Below are positions 32,705 through 41,163 of a DNA stretch of 41,663 bases, in pieces. The stretch lies in assembly GCA_012719355.1 (NCBI GenBank), contig JAAYAM010000261.1:1-41663 (forward strand), given 5' to 3'. Both the position numbers and the translations under genes were made by a program. Each line of letters starts with the position of its first letter. Position 1 is the stretch's first letter. The notes under the pieces are model-generated. The model was given only the letters and a program-made list of their open reading frames with translations. It was not told where the DNA came from and made no database searches. Origin of the DNA: Acidobacteriota bacterium (GTDB taxonomy: Bacteria > Acidobacteriota > UBA6911).

Positions 32705-33541
32705 TCAGGCTGCGTTGGGCGCGATGCGAAAGATGGCTGTGTACAGGATGGTAGCCAGACAACCCTGAGGAACGAACAGGGCCAGTTCCAGGACGACGAA
32801 GTGGTCGCCCTTGAGTTCGAATCTGTCCCGGACCCGGCCTCGAGTTTCCACTCGGCATTCGTTCTCGATCGTCCGGAAATTCTGTATCTGGCTGGATACG
32901 TCTATCCAGGCGGGAATGGCGAAGTTTGCGGAAAGGATGCGGCTGGCACGGTTGACGAGCCAGCCCGGATGGATGTTCGTCTCATACAGGGGGTGATGAT
33001 CTCTGATCGACTTCCGGCAGTATTGCCAATTGACGCTCCGAGTGCACTCGGACGTGATCAATCTCAGCGGCTCTCCCTTTTCCAGCGTCTCGAGAGATAT
33101 TGGACGGTGAAAAGCTCCATTCCCGTCCGGGTAATCCGAAGCTGACGGCTCGACCACCGGTACCGAGGAAGGGTGCCGCATAATCCCTATTCCGCACACG
33201 GCGCCGAGATTGTTCGCGGCCTGACACTCCATAGTAATAGTCCCGTCTTTCGCGATCGAGACAACCGATCCGGTAACCCTGATCTCCTCCCCTTCGTATA
33301 CCGGACGAACGAAACGGACCTCCGCGGAACCGCGCGCCAGCCAGTCTCTTCCCAGCAGTTCCGCGACCGGCCGCGACATGTAGGCGAAGAGAGATGCACC
33401 CGAAACGAGCCCGGAACGGAATCCGTGATGCTTTGCGAAATCATCGTCGTGTATCTGATTGTGTGCTTCGGCCGAATGAACGCAGTCGATGGAGGCTTTG
33501 ACCCGGTACTCCGGCAGGGGGTGTCCCACGTAATAGAGCAT
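32705..33541 (-). CDS. MaoC/hot-dog-fold protein, two hot-dog-like segments
   Basis: I start at the ATG at 33541 (GGAG 9 nt upstream), giving 278 aa; the longer frame to 33733 runs into the divergent promoter region. The N-terminal half has the MaoC pattern around His31 (HNQIHDDDFAKHHGFRSGLVSGASLF), the usual catalytic Asp-x-Asn-Pro-x-x-His region of enoyl-CoA hydratases, but the Asp position here is Ala, so hydratase activity is doubtful. A second beta-rich half follows and may form a second hot-dog. It is divergent from a FlK-like thioesterase, so a role in acyl-CoA turnover is likely. The 3' end is 19 bp from the convergent VWA gene. Confidence 0.75.
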   Translation of the reverse strand: MLYYVGHPLPEYRVKASIDCVHSAEAHNQIHDDDFAKHHGFRSGLVSGASLFAYMSRPVAELLGRDWLARGSAEVRFVRPVYEGEEIRVTGSVVSIAKDGTITMECQAANNLGAVCGIGIMRHPSSVPVVEPSASDYPDGNGAFHRPISLETLEKGEPLRLITSECTRSVNWQYCRKSIRDHHPLYETNIHPGWLVNRASRILSANFAIPAWIDVSSQIQNFRTIENECRVETRGRVRDRFELKGDHFVVLELALFVPQGCLATILYTAIFRIAPNAA

Positions 33542-33636
33542 TCGTCTGATCTCCGGCCAAAAAACAAAATACCATACTTCGAGAATCGACGCAGAGCCGA
33601 CTGCAGGCCGTTCTATGTTTGGTTTACTAAATCGTT

Positions 33637-33642
33637 TACAAT
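33637..33642 (+). promoter_or_regulatory. -10-like box before the FlK-like gene
   Basis: TACAAT ends 7 nt before the ATG at 33650, which has no Shine-Dalgarno. A transcript from this box would start at or next to the start codon. No convincing -35 is found. Confidence 0.4.
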
Positions 33643-33649
33643 TTGTGTT

Positions 33650-34015
33650 ATGGATGCTCAGACGTTTGACATACAACCGGGACTGTCCGCAGAACGCGAA
33701 GTTGTCGTGACAGAGAAGCTTGTCGCCACCCATACCGCAACGCCGGTGCTTTCAACGCCCATGATGATCAGTCTCATGGAAGGCGTCTCGAAAGATCTGG
33801 TTCAACAGTACCTCCCTCCTGAGTTCACAACGGTCGGCTACGAAGTCCATGTCCGGCACAAGGCTGCCGCGTTTCTGGGTTCTCTCGTGAAGGTGCGGTC
33901 AAGACTGCTGCAGGCTGATGGTCGAAAGCTGTTGTTCGAAGTCCGTGTGACACATGGAGAGACGATCATTGGCGAGGGGGAGCATCGACGCACGATCGTG
34001 CCCATGCATTTCTGA
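33650..34015 (+). CDS. FlK-like acyl-CoA thioesterase
   Basis: This is a 121-aa single hot-dog protein. It matches the fluoroacetyl-CoA thioesterase FlK family: Thr36 (STP), Glu44 and His70 have exactly the spacing of the FlK catalytic triad (T42, E50, H76; intervals 8 and 26). The core strands FTTVGYEVHVRHKAAAFLGSLV and LLFEVRVTHGETIIGEGEH follow. Most FlK relatives hydrolyse ordinary acyl-CoAs, and fluoroacetate specificity is not implied. The open frame extends upstream to 33173 but that part is antisense to the MaoC-like gene; ATG at 33650 starts the family sequence. Confidence 0.88.
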   Translation: MDAQTFDIQPGLSAEREVVVTEKLVATHTATPVLSTPMMISLMEGVSKDLVQQYLPPEFTTVGYEVHVRHKAAAFLGSLVKVRSRLLQADGRKLLFEVRVTHGETIIGEGEHRRTIVPMHF

Positions 34016-34074
34016 AATTAATTTCGGGCAGGAGCGCTCGCATGCTAAGCTTTGAGCCTCTCAGGGCTCGTGCG

Positions 34075-34099
34075 GCCGGCCGGAGGCGAACCTCCCGGC
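34075..34099 (+). other. GC-rich stem-loop
   Basis: GCCG-GGAGG, loop CGAA, CCTCC-CGGC can pair with a three-base bulge. It lies 60 bp after the FlK-like stop and 50 bp before the parvulin gene. No U-run follows, so it may be a weak terminator or a leader structure. Confidence 0.35.
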
Positions 34100-34150
34100 G
34101 GGCGGATCCGTCTTTGGAGACCCTAGCAAGAAAAGGAGATGCCGATACCC

Positions 34151-35206
34151 GTGAAGTCCTTGAACATTTTTTCCATGTCACTTCTTCTGTTAGTGTCTGC
34201 AGGTAATGCCTTCCCACAGGAATCGCCCGCAGCTAAACCCAAAACCGCTGCTTCAGCGACAGAGGATGAAGTCATTCCACCAGCAGAGCCGAATGCGCTT
34301 TTCCCCGCCGTAGTGGCCCGGGTTGACGGGCAAGCCATCCTGGGACGCGACCTGGAGCGGATGGTGCGCGCACAGCTTGCCACTATCGGCAGTCCGGAAT
34401 GGAACAAGCTTCGGGAAGACTATCGTGGGCAGCTGGTGCTGAGCTCGATCAACACCCTCGTGAATTCGAAGCTGATCTTTATGAAGGCTGCCGCAACCGG
34501 ACTTACCGCGACTGATGCGGAAGTGCAGGAAGAGATGCAGAAGATCTCGAAAAGCTTCCGGAGCGACGCAGAGATGAATATCGCACTGGCGAACCAGCAC
34601 ACAGACCGTGCATCGCTCGAGAAGGAGCTGTACCAGACACTGGCGATATCCAAATACATTGAAGAGAACATTACCAAGAAGGTTTCCGTGACAGACGAGG
34701 AAGTGGCAAAGTATTACTCGAGTAATCCTGCCCAGTTTCAGCACGGCGAACTTGCCCGCGTCAGTCATATCCTGATCCAGCCGGCGAGCGATACGCCGGA
34801 ACAGGATGCGCTCGCGAAGCAGAGAGCGGAAGCTCTTCTGGCGAGAGCGCAGAAAGGGGAGGATTTTGCAAAACTTGCCAGGGAAAACTCGATGGATGCT
34901 TCGGCTTCGCAAGGCGGCGATATCGGGTTTTACTCGAAAGAGAACGTGACTCCGGAGTTTGCCGACGCGCTTTCGATGCCGACGGGAAGTGCAAGAATCA
35001 TAAAAACAAACGTGGGCTATCACGTGGTCAAGGTCACCGAAAAGAAGCAGGAAGGTTTGTATACGCTGGCTGAAATCAAGACGCAGCTGGCTGAAATGCT
35101 GAAGAGCCAGAAAGCTGAGGTGGAACTCACAAAGCTGGTGAATCAGCTTCGCAATGACGCGAAAATAGAGATTCTCATTCCTGCGGGACAACCGTTGAAC
35201 CCGTAG
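34151..35206 (+). CDS. Periplasmic parvulin peptidyl-prolyl isomerase (SurA/PpiC type)
   Basis: This secreted chaperone-isomerase of about 351 aa helps fold outer-membrane proteins. The signal peptide is residues 1-24, ending NAFPQ. A SurA-type N-terminal helical domain follows (about residues 45-180), then a parvulin domain with VSHILIQP, AKLARENSMD-type acid loop, GGDIGFY and the active-site His in GYHVVKV, and a C-terminal helix. Two starts compete: the ATG at 34139 directly touches the AAAGGAG site, leaving no spacing, whereas the GTG at 34151 opens a normal MKSLNIFSMSL signal peptide with 12-nt spacing; I prefer the GTG. It stands alone between two convergent gene blocks. Confidence 0.9.
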   Translation: MKSLNIFSMSLLLLVSAGNAFPQESPAAKPKTAASATEDEVIPPAEPNALFPAVVARVDGQAILGRDLERMVRAQLATIGSPEWNKLREDYRGQLVLSSINTLVNSKLIFMKAAATGLTATDAEVQEEMQKISKSFRSDAEMNIALANQHTDRASLEKELYQTLAISKYIEENITKKVSVTDEEVAKYYSSNPAQFQHGELARVSHILIQPASDTPEQDALAKQRAEALLARAQKGEDFAKLARENSMDASASQGGDIGFYSKENVTPEFADALSMPTGSARIIKTNVGYHVVKVTEKKQEGLYTLAEIKTQLAEMLKSQKAEVELTKLVNQLRNDAKIEILIPAGQPLNP

Positions 35207-35222
35207 GCGCTCCGGGACAGGA

Positions 35223-36614
35223 TTATCTTGTCAGCGGCGGACCGATCCATACTGTCTGGACGTTCACGAATTCTCTGATGCCGAACTCCGAGAGTTCTCT
35301 GCCATAGCCGGAGGATTTCACTCCTCCGAAGGGGAGCCTCGGGTCGGACGCCACCATGCCGTTGATGAATACCTGTCCTGCTTCAATCCTGTGCGCCAGT
35401 TCTTTCGCCGCTTCAATGTCAGAAGTCCATAGGCTGGCACCGAGCCCGTATTGGGTCTGATTCGCCAGCCTAAGGGCGTCTTCCTTATCCCTGGCCCGCA
35501 TCATCGCTGCCACGGGTCCGAATACTTCTTCCTGTCCGGCGGGCATGTCGGGTCGCACGTTTCCGAGAACCGTAGGCTCAAAATAATATCCTTTGCCCCG
35601 CCGTCGGCTTCCTCCGGTGAGCACAACAGCTCCGCTGCTTGTGCTTTCGCCAATCTGTCGCTCCAGCTCATCGACGAATTCACGGCGCGCCAGCGGTCCG
35701 ATTTCCGTTGACCGGTCCATCGGATCGCCGGTCTTCAGACGGCGGACGGCGTCGACAAAGCGTCTCTCGAATTGTTCGAATACGCGCTCGACGATGATGA
35801 AACGCTTTGCGGCTATGCAACTCTGGCCGGTATTCTGGAATCTCGCCCGCACCCCCGTTTGGACCGCCTGATCGAGGTCGGCGTCTTCCAGAACTATGAA
35901 TGGGTCTGAGCCGCCGAGCTCCATCACTGTCTTCTTTATCATTCGCCCGGAGCAGGTAGCCACCTGCCTTCCCGCACCCTCGCTTCCGGTCAGTGTGACG
36001 GCAGCTATCGCGGGATGTTCGATCACCTTGGAAACTTCGGAATTCCTGATCAGGAGCGATAGGAAGACTCCCTGGGGAAAACCTGCTTCTCTGAACAGTT
36101 CTTCGATGCGCAGCGCGCACTGCGGAACATTCGATGCGTGCTTCAGAAGTGCGGTGTTCCCGGCGATCAGTGCCGGCGCGGCAAAGCGGAACACCTGCCA
36201 GAAAGGGAAGTTCCACGGCATGACGGCCAGGATGACGCCAAGGGGTGCGTAGTGGATGTAGCTTTCGCTTGCTCCCGAAGCGCGGGGCTCATCCCGCAGG
36301 AGTCTTTCCGCATGATCTGCATAGTAATTGCAGTTGTAGGCGCATTTCTCGATTTCGGCTTCTGACTGGACTATCGGCTTTCCCATTTCGGACGTGATGA
36401 CGGTGGCCAGTTCCTGCTTGTTCCCTCGAAGCAACTCGGCCATCCTCCTCATGCGGGTCGAACGGGCGGAGACCGGTTTGCGGCTCCAGCTTGAATAGGC
36501 TTCTGCGGCTGCAGCCAGCCTGGCTTCGACTTCCTCCGCTGAATGGGTCTTGCAGGACTTCAGGAGTTCTTCCGTGGCTGGATTTACGGACTGCATGTAT
36601 CCGTCAGTTTTCAT
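35223..36614 (-). CDS. Succinate-semialdehyde-type aldehyde dehydrogenase
   Basis: The 463-aa NAD(P)-dependent enzyme oxidises an aldehyde to a carboxylate through a covalent thiohemiacetal. The nucleophile is Cys266 (NTGQSC) and the general base Glu232 (TVMELGGSDPF). The LLKHASNVPQ loop (Lys158) and the short N-terminus resemble GabD1/Sad succinate-semialdehyde dehydrogenases rather than betaine-aldehyde enzymes, but substrate is not certain. The ATG at 36614 has GAGAGGTG 7 nt upstream and lies inside the end of the PIG-L gene (11-bp overlap in a different frame), so both genes form one operon on the minus strand. Confidence 0.9.
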   Translation of the reverse strand: MKTDGYMQSVNPATEELLKSCKTHSAEEVEARLAAAAEAYSSWSRKPVSARSTRMRRMAELLRGNKQELATVITSEMGKPIVQSEAEIEKCAYNCNYYADHAERLLRDEPRASGASESYIHYAPLGVILAVMPWNFPFWQVFRFAAPALIAGNTALLKHASNVPQCALRIEELFREAGFPQGVFLSLLIRNSEVSKVIEHPAIAAVTLTGSEGAGRQVATCSGRMIKKTVMELGGSDPFIVLEDADLDQAVQTGVRARFQNTGQSCIAAKRFIIVERVFEQFERRFVDAVRRLKTGDPMDRSTEIGPLARREFVDELERQIGESTSSGAVVLTGGSRRRGKGYYFEPTVLGNVRPDMPAGQEEVFGPVAAMMRARDKEDALRLANQTQYGLGASLWTSDIEAAKELAHRIEAGQVFINGMVASDPRLPFGGVKSSGYGRELSEFGIREFVNVQTVWIGPPLTR

Positions 36615-39255
36615 TTCGCACCTCTCGGTGTCCGAGGCTGATCATGTTCGCGAAAATACGGAAGGCTCCCGGGACGCCGGCCGGAAGCTGGCGGAACCAG
36701 GAGTATCCGGTGTAGAGATAATGCCCCTTCCCATGTCTGGCGTAAAGCATCCCTCCATTTTGCGCTTCTTCACCCGGATCATTGCCCGAAAGAAGGGGAG
36801 AGTACTTAGAGTCCCAAGAGTTCATGAAGTAAAGACCCCGTTCCTGTACCCATCCCTGGAAGTCGGCGTCGGTGATTCTGTTCGGGCGGTTGAAGACGGG
36901 ATGTGAGGGATCCAGTATCTCCAGGGGCGAATCCTCAACAGTGATTCGTGACGAACTCGAAATTGTCATCGCATGCGGCCCATAGGGGAACACCGAGCCA
37001 TCCCCACGCCCTGTCCTTTCGGGACGCACATACTGCACGATCAGGGTCCCCCCTTTGTAGACGTAATCCAGGAGCCGCTGGTTGTTTGCCCTCAGGTCTT
37101 CGTTGACATTGTACGCCCGAATCCCCGTCACTATGGCATCGTAGCGATCCAATTCTCCGAACGAGAGTCGCTCGCCAGACAGGATCTCCACCTTGATTCC
37201 AAGCAGTCCGAGCGCCGCCGGAACATCATCTCCCGCGCCTGGAATATAGCCCACAGTCAAGCCTGGCACGGTCTTGATGTCGAATCGCCTGATCTGCGAC
37301 TGTGCCGGTCGATAGTAATTCCTTGTCCAGTTCTCGGGGTAGGATACGCCCCGGAATCCTCGACGGTACTCGATTCCATTGGCAGTGGCGACCGCAGTGA
37401 CCGGAAAAGCGCCTGACGCTGCTTTTGCAGGAAGATGAACCGCAAATCCGGCCGTGCTGGTCTCCCCTTTGCGCGAGAGCCTGAACTCGATTCGGGGCGG
37501 CCGAATCTGCCACATGTTGTCGGCGACGAGTTGCACAGTTCCGTTAATCCCGCCAATACGATTGTTGAGAACAGAAACGCGGAACTCGCACACCCTTTGT
37601 TCGCCGCCGGCTGGAACTATGGTGAATTCCGGCTCGATCGAGACCGAGACTGCAGGGACGACCTGGAATTCGACGAAATCGGAACCGCGCAGAGCGCTTC
37701 CCGCCTGCGCTCTGGCAATTGCTCTTAACGATACTTCAGCTCCGTCATACCCGTACACGGCTTCAGCAGTGATTTCAGGTCTGCCAAAAGGCGCGAATTC
37801 ATTTTCCGTTTCGCCGACCGCATAGCGCGCCTCTAGTGGATGCGGGTGATCCCAGAAGGGCTCAGTCGGAGGGGCCTCCGGAGAAATCTCGATCGAGTAG
37901 TTGTAGAGAGCTGCACTTCCCGAAGGTTGTGTGCCGAATGGCGGATTGGTCTGTTCGGGCACAACTTTTCCCGGGGCCTCAAGCCGGACGTACTTGAGTG
38001 CAACGTTCTCCCGGCCGCGGTTCCAGAAGTGAACCGTCACGGGTTCTGTATCTCCGGGAACTGCGGTGGCGTTTCTGGTCGTCGCCAGCAGGTGGATTCC
38101 GAGGACGGCTGTCAATGCGTCCTGAAAATCATCGCGTTTGTTCTCGAGGGCATCCAGGATGCGCTCTCTTGCGGAATGCGAAATACGAGATTGTCTGACC
38201 TTGCGAATCGACTCTGTCAGCAACACGATTCCGCGGCTGACAGCCGGAGCGCTCAGTTCAGGCGAGAAGGGTTTGAATCCTTGCAGTGCCGAAAGGGCAG
38301 TTTCTTCGACGGCCGCAAGGTCGTCAGCGAGAAAGGCAACCGCATCCTTTTCTTTGCCCGCAAGGTCCCGGATCGACCTGATCGAGATATCAAGGTTGTC
38401 GAAAAGGCCTTCCTCCTTTTCCGGCAATATCGCTGCCGAATCCTGAAGGATGAAATGTTCCCCGGAGCCTCCGGGGAAAGAATAGGACATTGCATTGCCC
38501 TGCGAGCGGTGACTGCTGTATCCCTCTGCTCCGATTTCCCGGTAAGATCTTCCCAATACTGGATCGTATTCTCCTGCAGGAACCGAAACCGCGCCGGGCG
38601 ACAGTCCGAAACTGCTGACGTACAGCTTGGCTGCCTGCCACACCTGCAAGCCGTCGCGCAGCTGATCGGGAAATCGCTCCGGATCTGCGGCAGCCCTGAA
38701 GGCTTCCTTGGCGAGTATGCCTGCAGCCTGATGATGACCGTGACCATCGGCAGGGCCGCCGCCGAATCTGGAGATGATAATCGTCGGACGCCACTGCCTG
38801 ATGAAGCGAACGAGATCCCCGAGCGTCGGCTCGTGTCCCCACATCCGAAGGGTTTCCTCCGCGGTTTTCGAGAAGCCGAAATCGATTGCTTTCCCGAAGT
38901 AGAGCTCGTTTCCGTAATGCCTGGATGCCTCGAGAAGCTCACCGGTGCGGACGAGGCCGAGCGCTCCATATTTCTCGTCTCCCAGAATGTTCTGTCCTCC
39001 TTCACCTCTTGTCAGGCAGAACAGTGCTGTTTTCGCGTGTACTTTTCTGGAGAGCCATGTCAGGGTGCCGGCGCTTTCGTCATCGGGATGAGCCGTAATC
39101 TGCAGTACACGAAGGTTGACGGGGAGTCTTCCCAAAGCGGCGAGTATTCCGGCCGTCCCGCGTTCCTCGGGAATGGGATAGGTGTTTCGATTGCCGGCAT
39201 GCACGCCGGAGATCACGAGCAATATGAGAGAGAGTATCTGCCAGCCTGTCTTCAT
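36604..39255 (-). CDS. Large secreted PIG-L/LmbE deacetylase with NEW3-like and amidotransferase-like regions
   Basis: The 883-aa protein starts at the ATG at 39255 (GGGAGG 5 nt upstream) with a signal peptide ending VHAG. The N-terminal quarter is a PIG-L domain: the metal motif ITAHPDDESAGTL and the second site GHGHHQAAG mark zinc-dependent N-acetylglucosamine-type deacetylases. A central region (about 480-640) has an immunoglobulin-like NEW3 fold as in glycosidase-linked sugar-binding modules. The last 200 residues (YDAIVTGIRAYNVNEDLRANNQRLL, then GGTLIVQYVRP) resemble the ThuA/type 1 glutamine-amidotransferase fold. Secreted deacetylases of this kind occur in Acidobacteriota and Bacteroidota and may modify sugars. 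A catalytic role for the C-terminal fold is not shown. Confidence 0.85.
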   Translation of the reverse strand: MKTGWQILSLILLVISGVHAGNRNTYPIPEERGTAGILAALGRLPVNLRVLQITAHPDDESAGTLTWLSRKVHAKTALFCLTRGEGGQNILGDEKYGALGLVRTGELLEASRHYGNELYFGKAIDFGFSKTAEETLRMWGHEPTLGDLVRFIRQWRPTIIISRFGGGPADGHGHHQAAGILAKEAFRAAADPERFPDQLRDGLQVWQAAKLYVSSFGLSPGAVSVPAGEYDPVLGRSYREIGAEGYSSHRSQGNAMSYSFPGGSGEHFILQDSAAILPEKEEGLFDNLDISIRSIRDLAGKEKDAVAFLADDLAAVEETALSALQGFKPFSPELSAPAVSRGIVLLTESIRKVRQSRISHSARERILDALENKRDDFQDALTAVLGIHLLATTRNATAVPGDTEPVTVHFWNRGRENVALKYVRLEAPGKVVPEQTNPPFGTQPSGSAALYNYSIEISPEAPPTEPFWDHPHPLEARYAVGETENEFAPFGRPEITAEAVYGYDGAEVSLRAIARAQAGSALRGSDFVEFQVVPAVSVSIEPEFTIVPAGGEQRVCEFRVSVLNNRIGGINGTVQLVADNMWQIRPPRIEFRLSRKGETSTAGFAVHLPAKAASGAFPVTAVATANGIEYRRGFRGVSYPENWTRNYYRPAQSQIRRFDIKTVPGLTVGYIPGAGDDVPAALGLLGIKVEILSGERLSFGELDRYDAIVTGIRAYNVNEDLRANNQRLLDYVYKGGTLIVQYVRPERTGRGDGSVFPYGPHAMTISSSSRITVEDSPLEILDPSHPVFNRPNRITDADFQGWVQERGLYFMNSWDSKYSPLLSGNDPGEEAQNGGMLYARHGKGHYLYTGYSWFRQLPAGVPGAFRIFANMISLGHREVRNEN

Positions 39256-39314
39256 GCAGCCTCCCGGATAGGGCCTGCGCAAGAACTCTCCTTTCAACTC
39301 CAGCGCCGCCCTTC

Positions 39315-39342
39315 AGTATATAACTCAATCCTGCTTGTTCAG
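39315..39342 (-). promoter_or_regulatory. Promoter of the PIG-L gene
   Basis: On the minus strand CTGAAC (39337-39342) and TATACT (39315-39320) are 16 bp apart. The predicted transcript starts about 50 nt before the ATG at 39255. The -10 box is strong, the -35 weak. The remainder of the 216-bp gap up to bshC at 39472 shows nothing else. Confidence 0.4.
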
Positions 39343-39471
39343 GGAAGTGCTTAAGCTGCGACCAGCGCTGAATCCGTGACCCTTATTCACTATAGGAGCC
39401 CTCGGTGCTGCGGTCTTCTTATCGTCAAAAACGAACAGAGGAATTGCATTTCCCGGGCTTGATGGTGGGGA

Positions 39472-41097
39472 TCAGATTCTTACGACGCGGTGACGGAAGT
39501 TTCCGCACTCCGTCTCGGAGGAGATGACATCTATGATCGAACGGCCGTGCCGGACCATGAAATGGAAAATATCGAGCTCGCGTTCCTGCAGATTTCCTTT
39601 TGGGAAACAATTGTTCAGAATCAGCCTGACTGCTTTTGAAAGTCCTGCGTCCTGCATCCCTTCAAATCTGACCGTCTGCGCATGAACGCGATTGATGTTG
39701 TGGAGAATCTTATGACGTGCTGTCTCCATCGCCCGCGCCAGCGTCGGATCGAGCTCCTGCAGCAGTGGCTTGATACCGGCAATTTCCTTTTCTGTTTCCT
39801 TCCGCAGTTGCTCCAGTCCCGAGATCGCCGCCGAAGCTCCCGAATTGCGCAGAACCTTTTCGGTGACGTACTCCTCTCCCTGCAGGCAGTCCTCCAGCGA
39901 AATCCCCATGCGGTCCATTTCAACCGATATTTCCTGACTGATCAGGGTGAAGCTGTTTCGCGGCCACACTACCGGCATCGGCCGGCCGTAGAGTCTGTAC
40001 AGAACCTCGACCTGCGCGAAGTAGGCGAGCTCTGACGGTCCTGCCACGTAGGCAGCCGTTGGAAAGAGCTTGTCCTGCATGATCGGGCGGAGCAGAACAT
40101 TGGGGCTGAACCTCTCAGGGAACTCCGCGGCCATTTCCGCCATTTGCGAAATACTGAAAGCGCGGCTGCTGTTCTTGAGTCCGAATTTTTCCCCACGCTT
40201 TTCGAGGGCGCGCCTCTGTCCGTCATCGAAGAAGAACAAAGGGGTGGAGTGTTCGGGAATGCTGACCTGAGCGCCGAATCCCGATGCTTCGAGATCCTTG
40301 CTCCGGTCAATCAAGCACGAGCGTATGGACTCCCCATCCACGAGAGCCTTCCTGAACACTCCCGTCATCAGGCTCTTGGCTTCGGCAGCGTGAGGATCGA
40401 AGAGTATCAGGCCCTGTTTTCGCAGTACCTGTGTCAGCAGACGGGCGAAGGACTGCGCCAGCGTCAAGCCGGCCCGGCAGGCTGATTCCAGCAGCGAGCG
40501 GAGTTCAGGTTTCTCTTCTGTCTCGGGAAGCCGCTCCAGGTAGTCCGCCAGGACCTGTCTGACCGGAGCTGGAATTGTAATGGATCCGACAGGGAACGGC
40601 GGCATCGCGTCTCCGAAGAGACTTCTCCCGTAATCGACCGTTTCGATTGACGAATCGGGATTGAGCAGAGTACGTCGGGTGACCTCCGGCAGATCGTGGT
40701 CTTCCGTATCCATCCAGAAGATCGGAACGGCGTTTACTCCCCGCCTTATCAGTTCTTCAGAGAGCCTGACCGCCGTGATGGCTTTGTAAATTGTATAAAG
40801 AGGGCCCGTGAAGAGCCCCACCTGCTGTCCGGTAAGAACGGCAACGCAATCCGGTTTCTCCAGTTCCGCTATCCTGGCGAGGGTCTCGGAAGAAGCGCCG
40901 TAGCTTTCATTCTGCCGGCGCAGCAACGCGGTAACCTCTCTTCTGGGGTACACATGACCGTTGAGTTCCGCGCTCACGGCAAGGACGCTTTCAATATCCG
41001 GTATGCGCTGATAGAACCGCAGCGCTTCAGGCGAAGAATCGAGATACTTAAGGAACAGCGGGGACTGATGAGGAATCCGGCTGAACGGTATATCCAT
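39472..41097 (-). CDS. bshC: Bacillithiol biosynthesis cysteine-adding enzyme BshC
   Basis: BshC adds cysteine to glucosaminyl-malate, the last step of bacillithiol synthesis; bacillithiol is the low-molecular-weight thiol of many bacteria that lack glutathione. The 541-aa length and motifs are typical: VAVLTGQQVGLFTGPLYTIYKAITA, PIFWMDTEDHDLPEV, then AAYVAGPSELAYFAQVEVLYRLYG, and a helical C-terminal coiled-coil region (EQLRKETEKEIAGIKPLLQELDP). The ATG at 41097 has no obvious Shine-Dalgarno. It follows argG by 66 bp, separated by a perfect hairpin at 41118-41147, so cotranscription is uncertain. bshA and bshB are not in the window. Confidence 0.93.
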   Translation of the reverse strand: MDIPFSRIPHQSPLFLKYLDSSPEALRFYQRIPDIESVLAVSAELNGHVYPRREVTALLRRQNESYGASSETLARIAELEKPDCVAVLTGQQVGLFTGPLYTIYKAITAVRLSEELIRRGVNAVPIFWMDTEDHDLPEVTRRTLLNPDSSIETVDYGRSLFGDAMPPFPVGSITIPAPVRQVLADYLERLPETEEKPELRSLLESACRAGLTLAQSFARLLTQVLRKQGLILFDPHAAEAKSLMTGVFRKALVDGESIRSCLIDRSKDLEASGFGAQVSIPEHSTPLFFFDDGQRRALEKRGEKFGLKNSSRAFSISQMAEMAAEFPERFSPNVLLRPIMQDKLFPTAAYVAGPSELAYFAQVEVLYRLYGRPMPVVWPRNSFTLISQEISVEMDRMGISLEDCLQGEEYVTEKVLRNSGASAAISGLEQLRKETEKEIAGIKPLLQELDPTLARAMETARHKILHNINRVHAQTVRFEGMQDAGLSKAVRLILNNCFPKGNLQERELDIFHFMVRHGRSIIDVISSETECGNFRHRVVRI

Positions 41098-41117
41098 GAT
41101 GATGCGCCGACAAACGC

Positions 41118-41147
41118 AACCGCAGCGCGCCTGCGCGCGCTGCGGTT
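41118..41147 (-). terminator. Perfect 13-bp hairpin between argG and bshC
   Basis: AACCGCAGCGCGC (41118-41130) and its exact complement (41135-41147) enclose a 4-nt loop. It lies after the argG stop on the minus strand, 17 to 46 bp downstream of it, and 20 bp before the bshC ATG. No long U-run follows (GCGTTTG), so it may terminate part of the transcripts or act as a stabiliser. It is too long to be chance. Confidence 0.55.
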
Positions 41148-41163
41148 ACTGCCCTTCTATGGC

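Noticed and set aside
34021-34072. A possible SAH riboswitch (AGGAGCGCTCGC) in front of the parvulin gene
   Set aside because: Only a few bases match the motif I remember, the rest of the core is absent, and the downstream gene has no link to the SAH cycle.
37840-39354. A 504-codon plus-strand open frame opposite the PIG-L gene
   Set aside because: It is the mirror of a recognised gene with known motifs; similar long antisense frames lie opposite many genes here (for example 34253-35191, 24264-25235, 22584-23519, 40696-41601), which follows from codon usage. None shows a family motif or a ribosome site.
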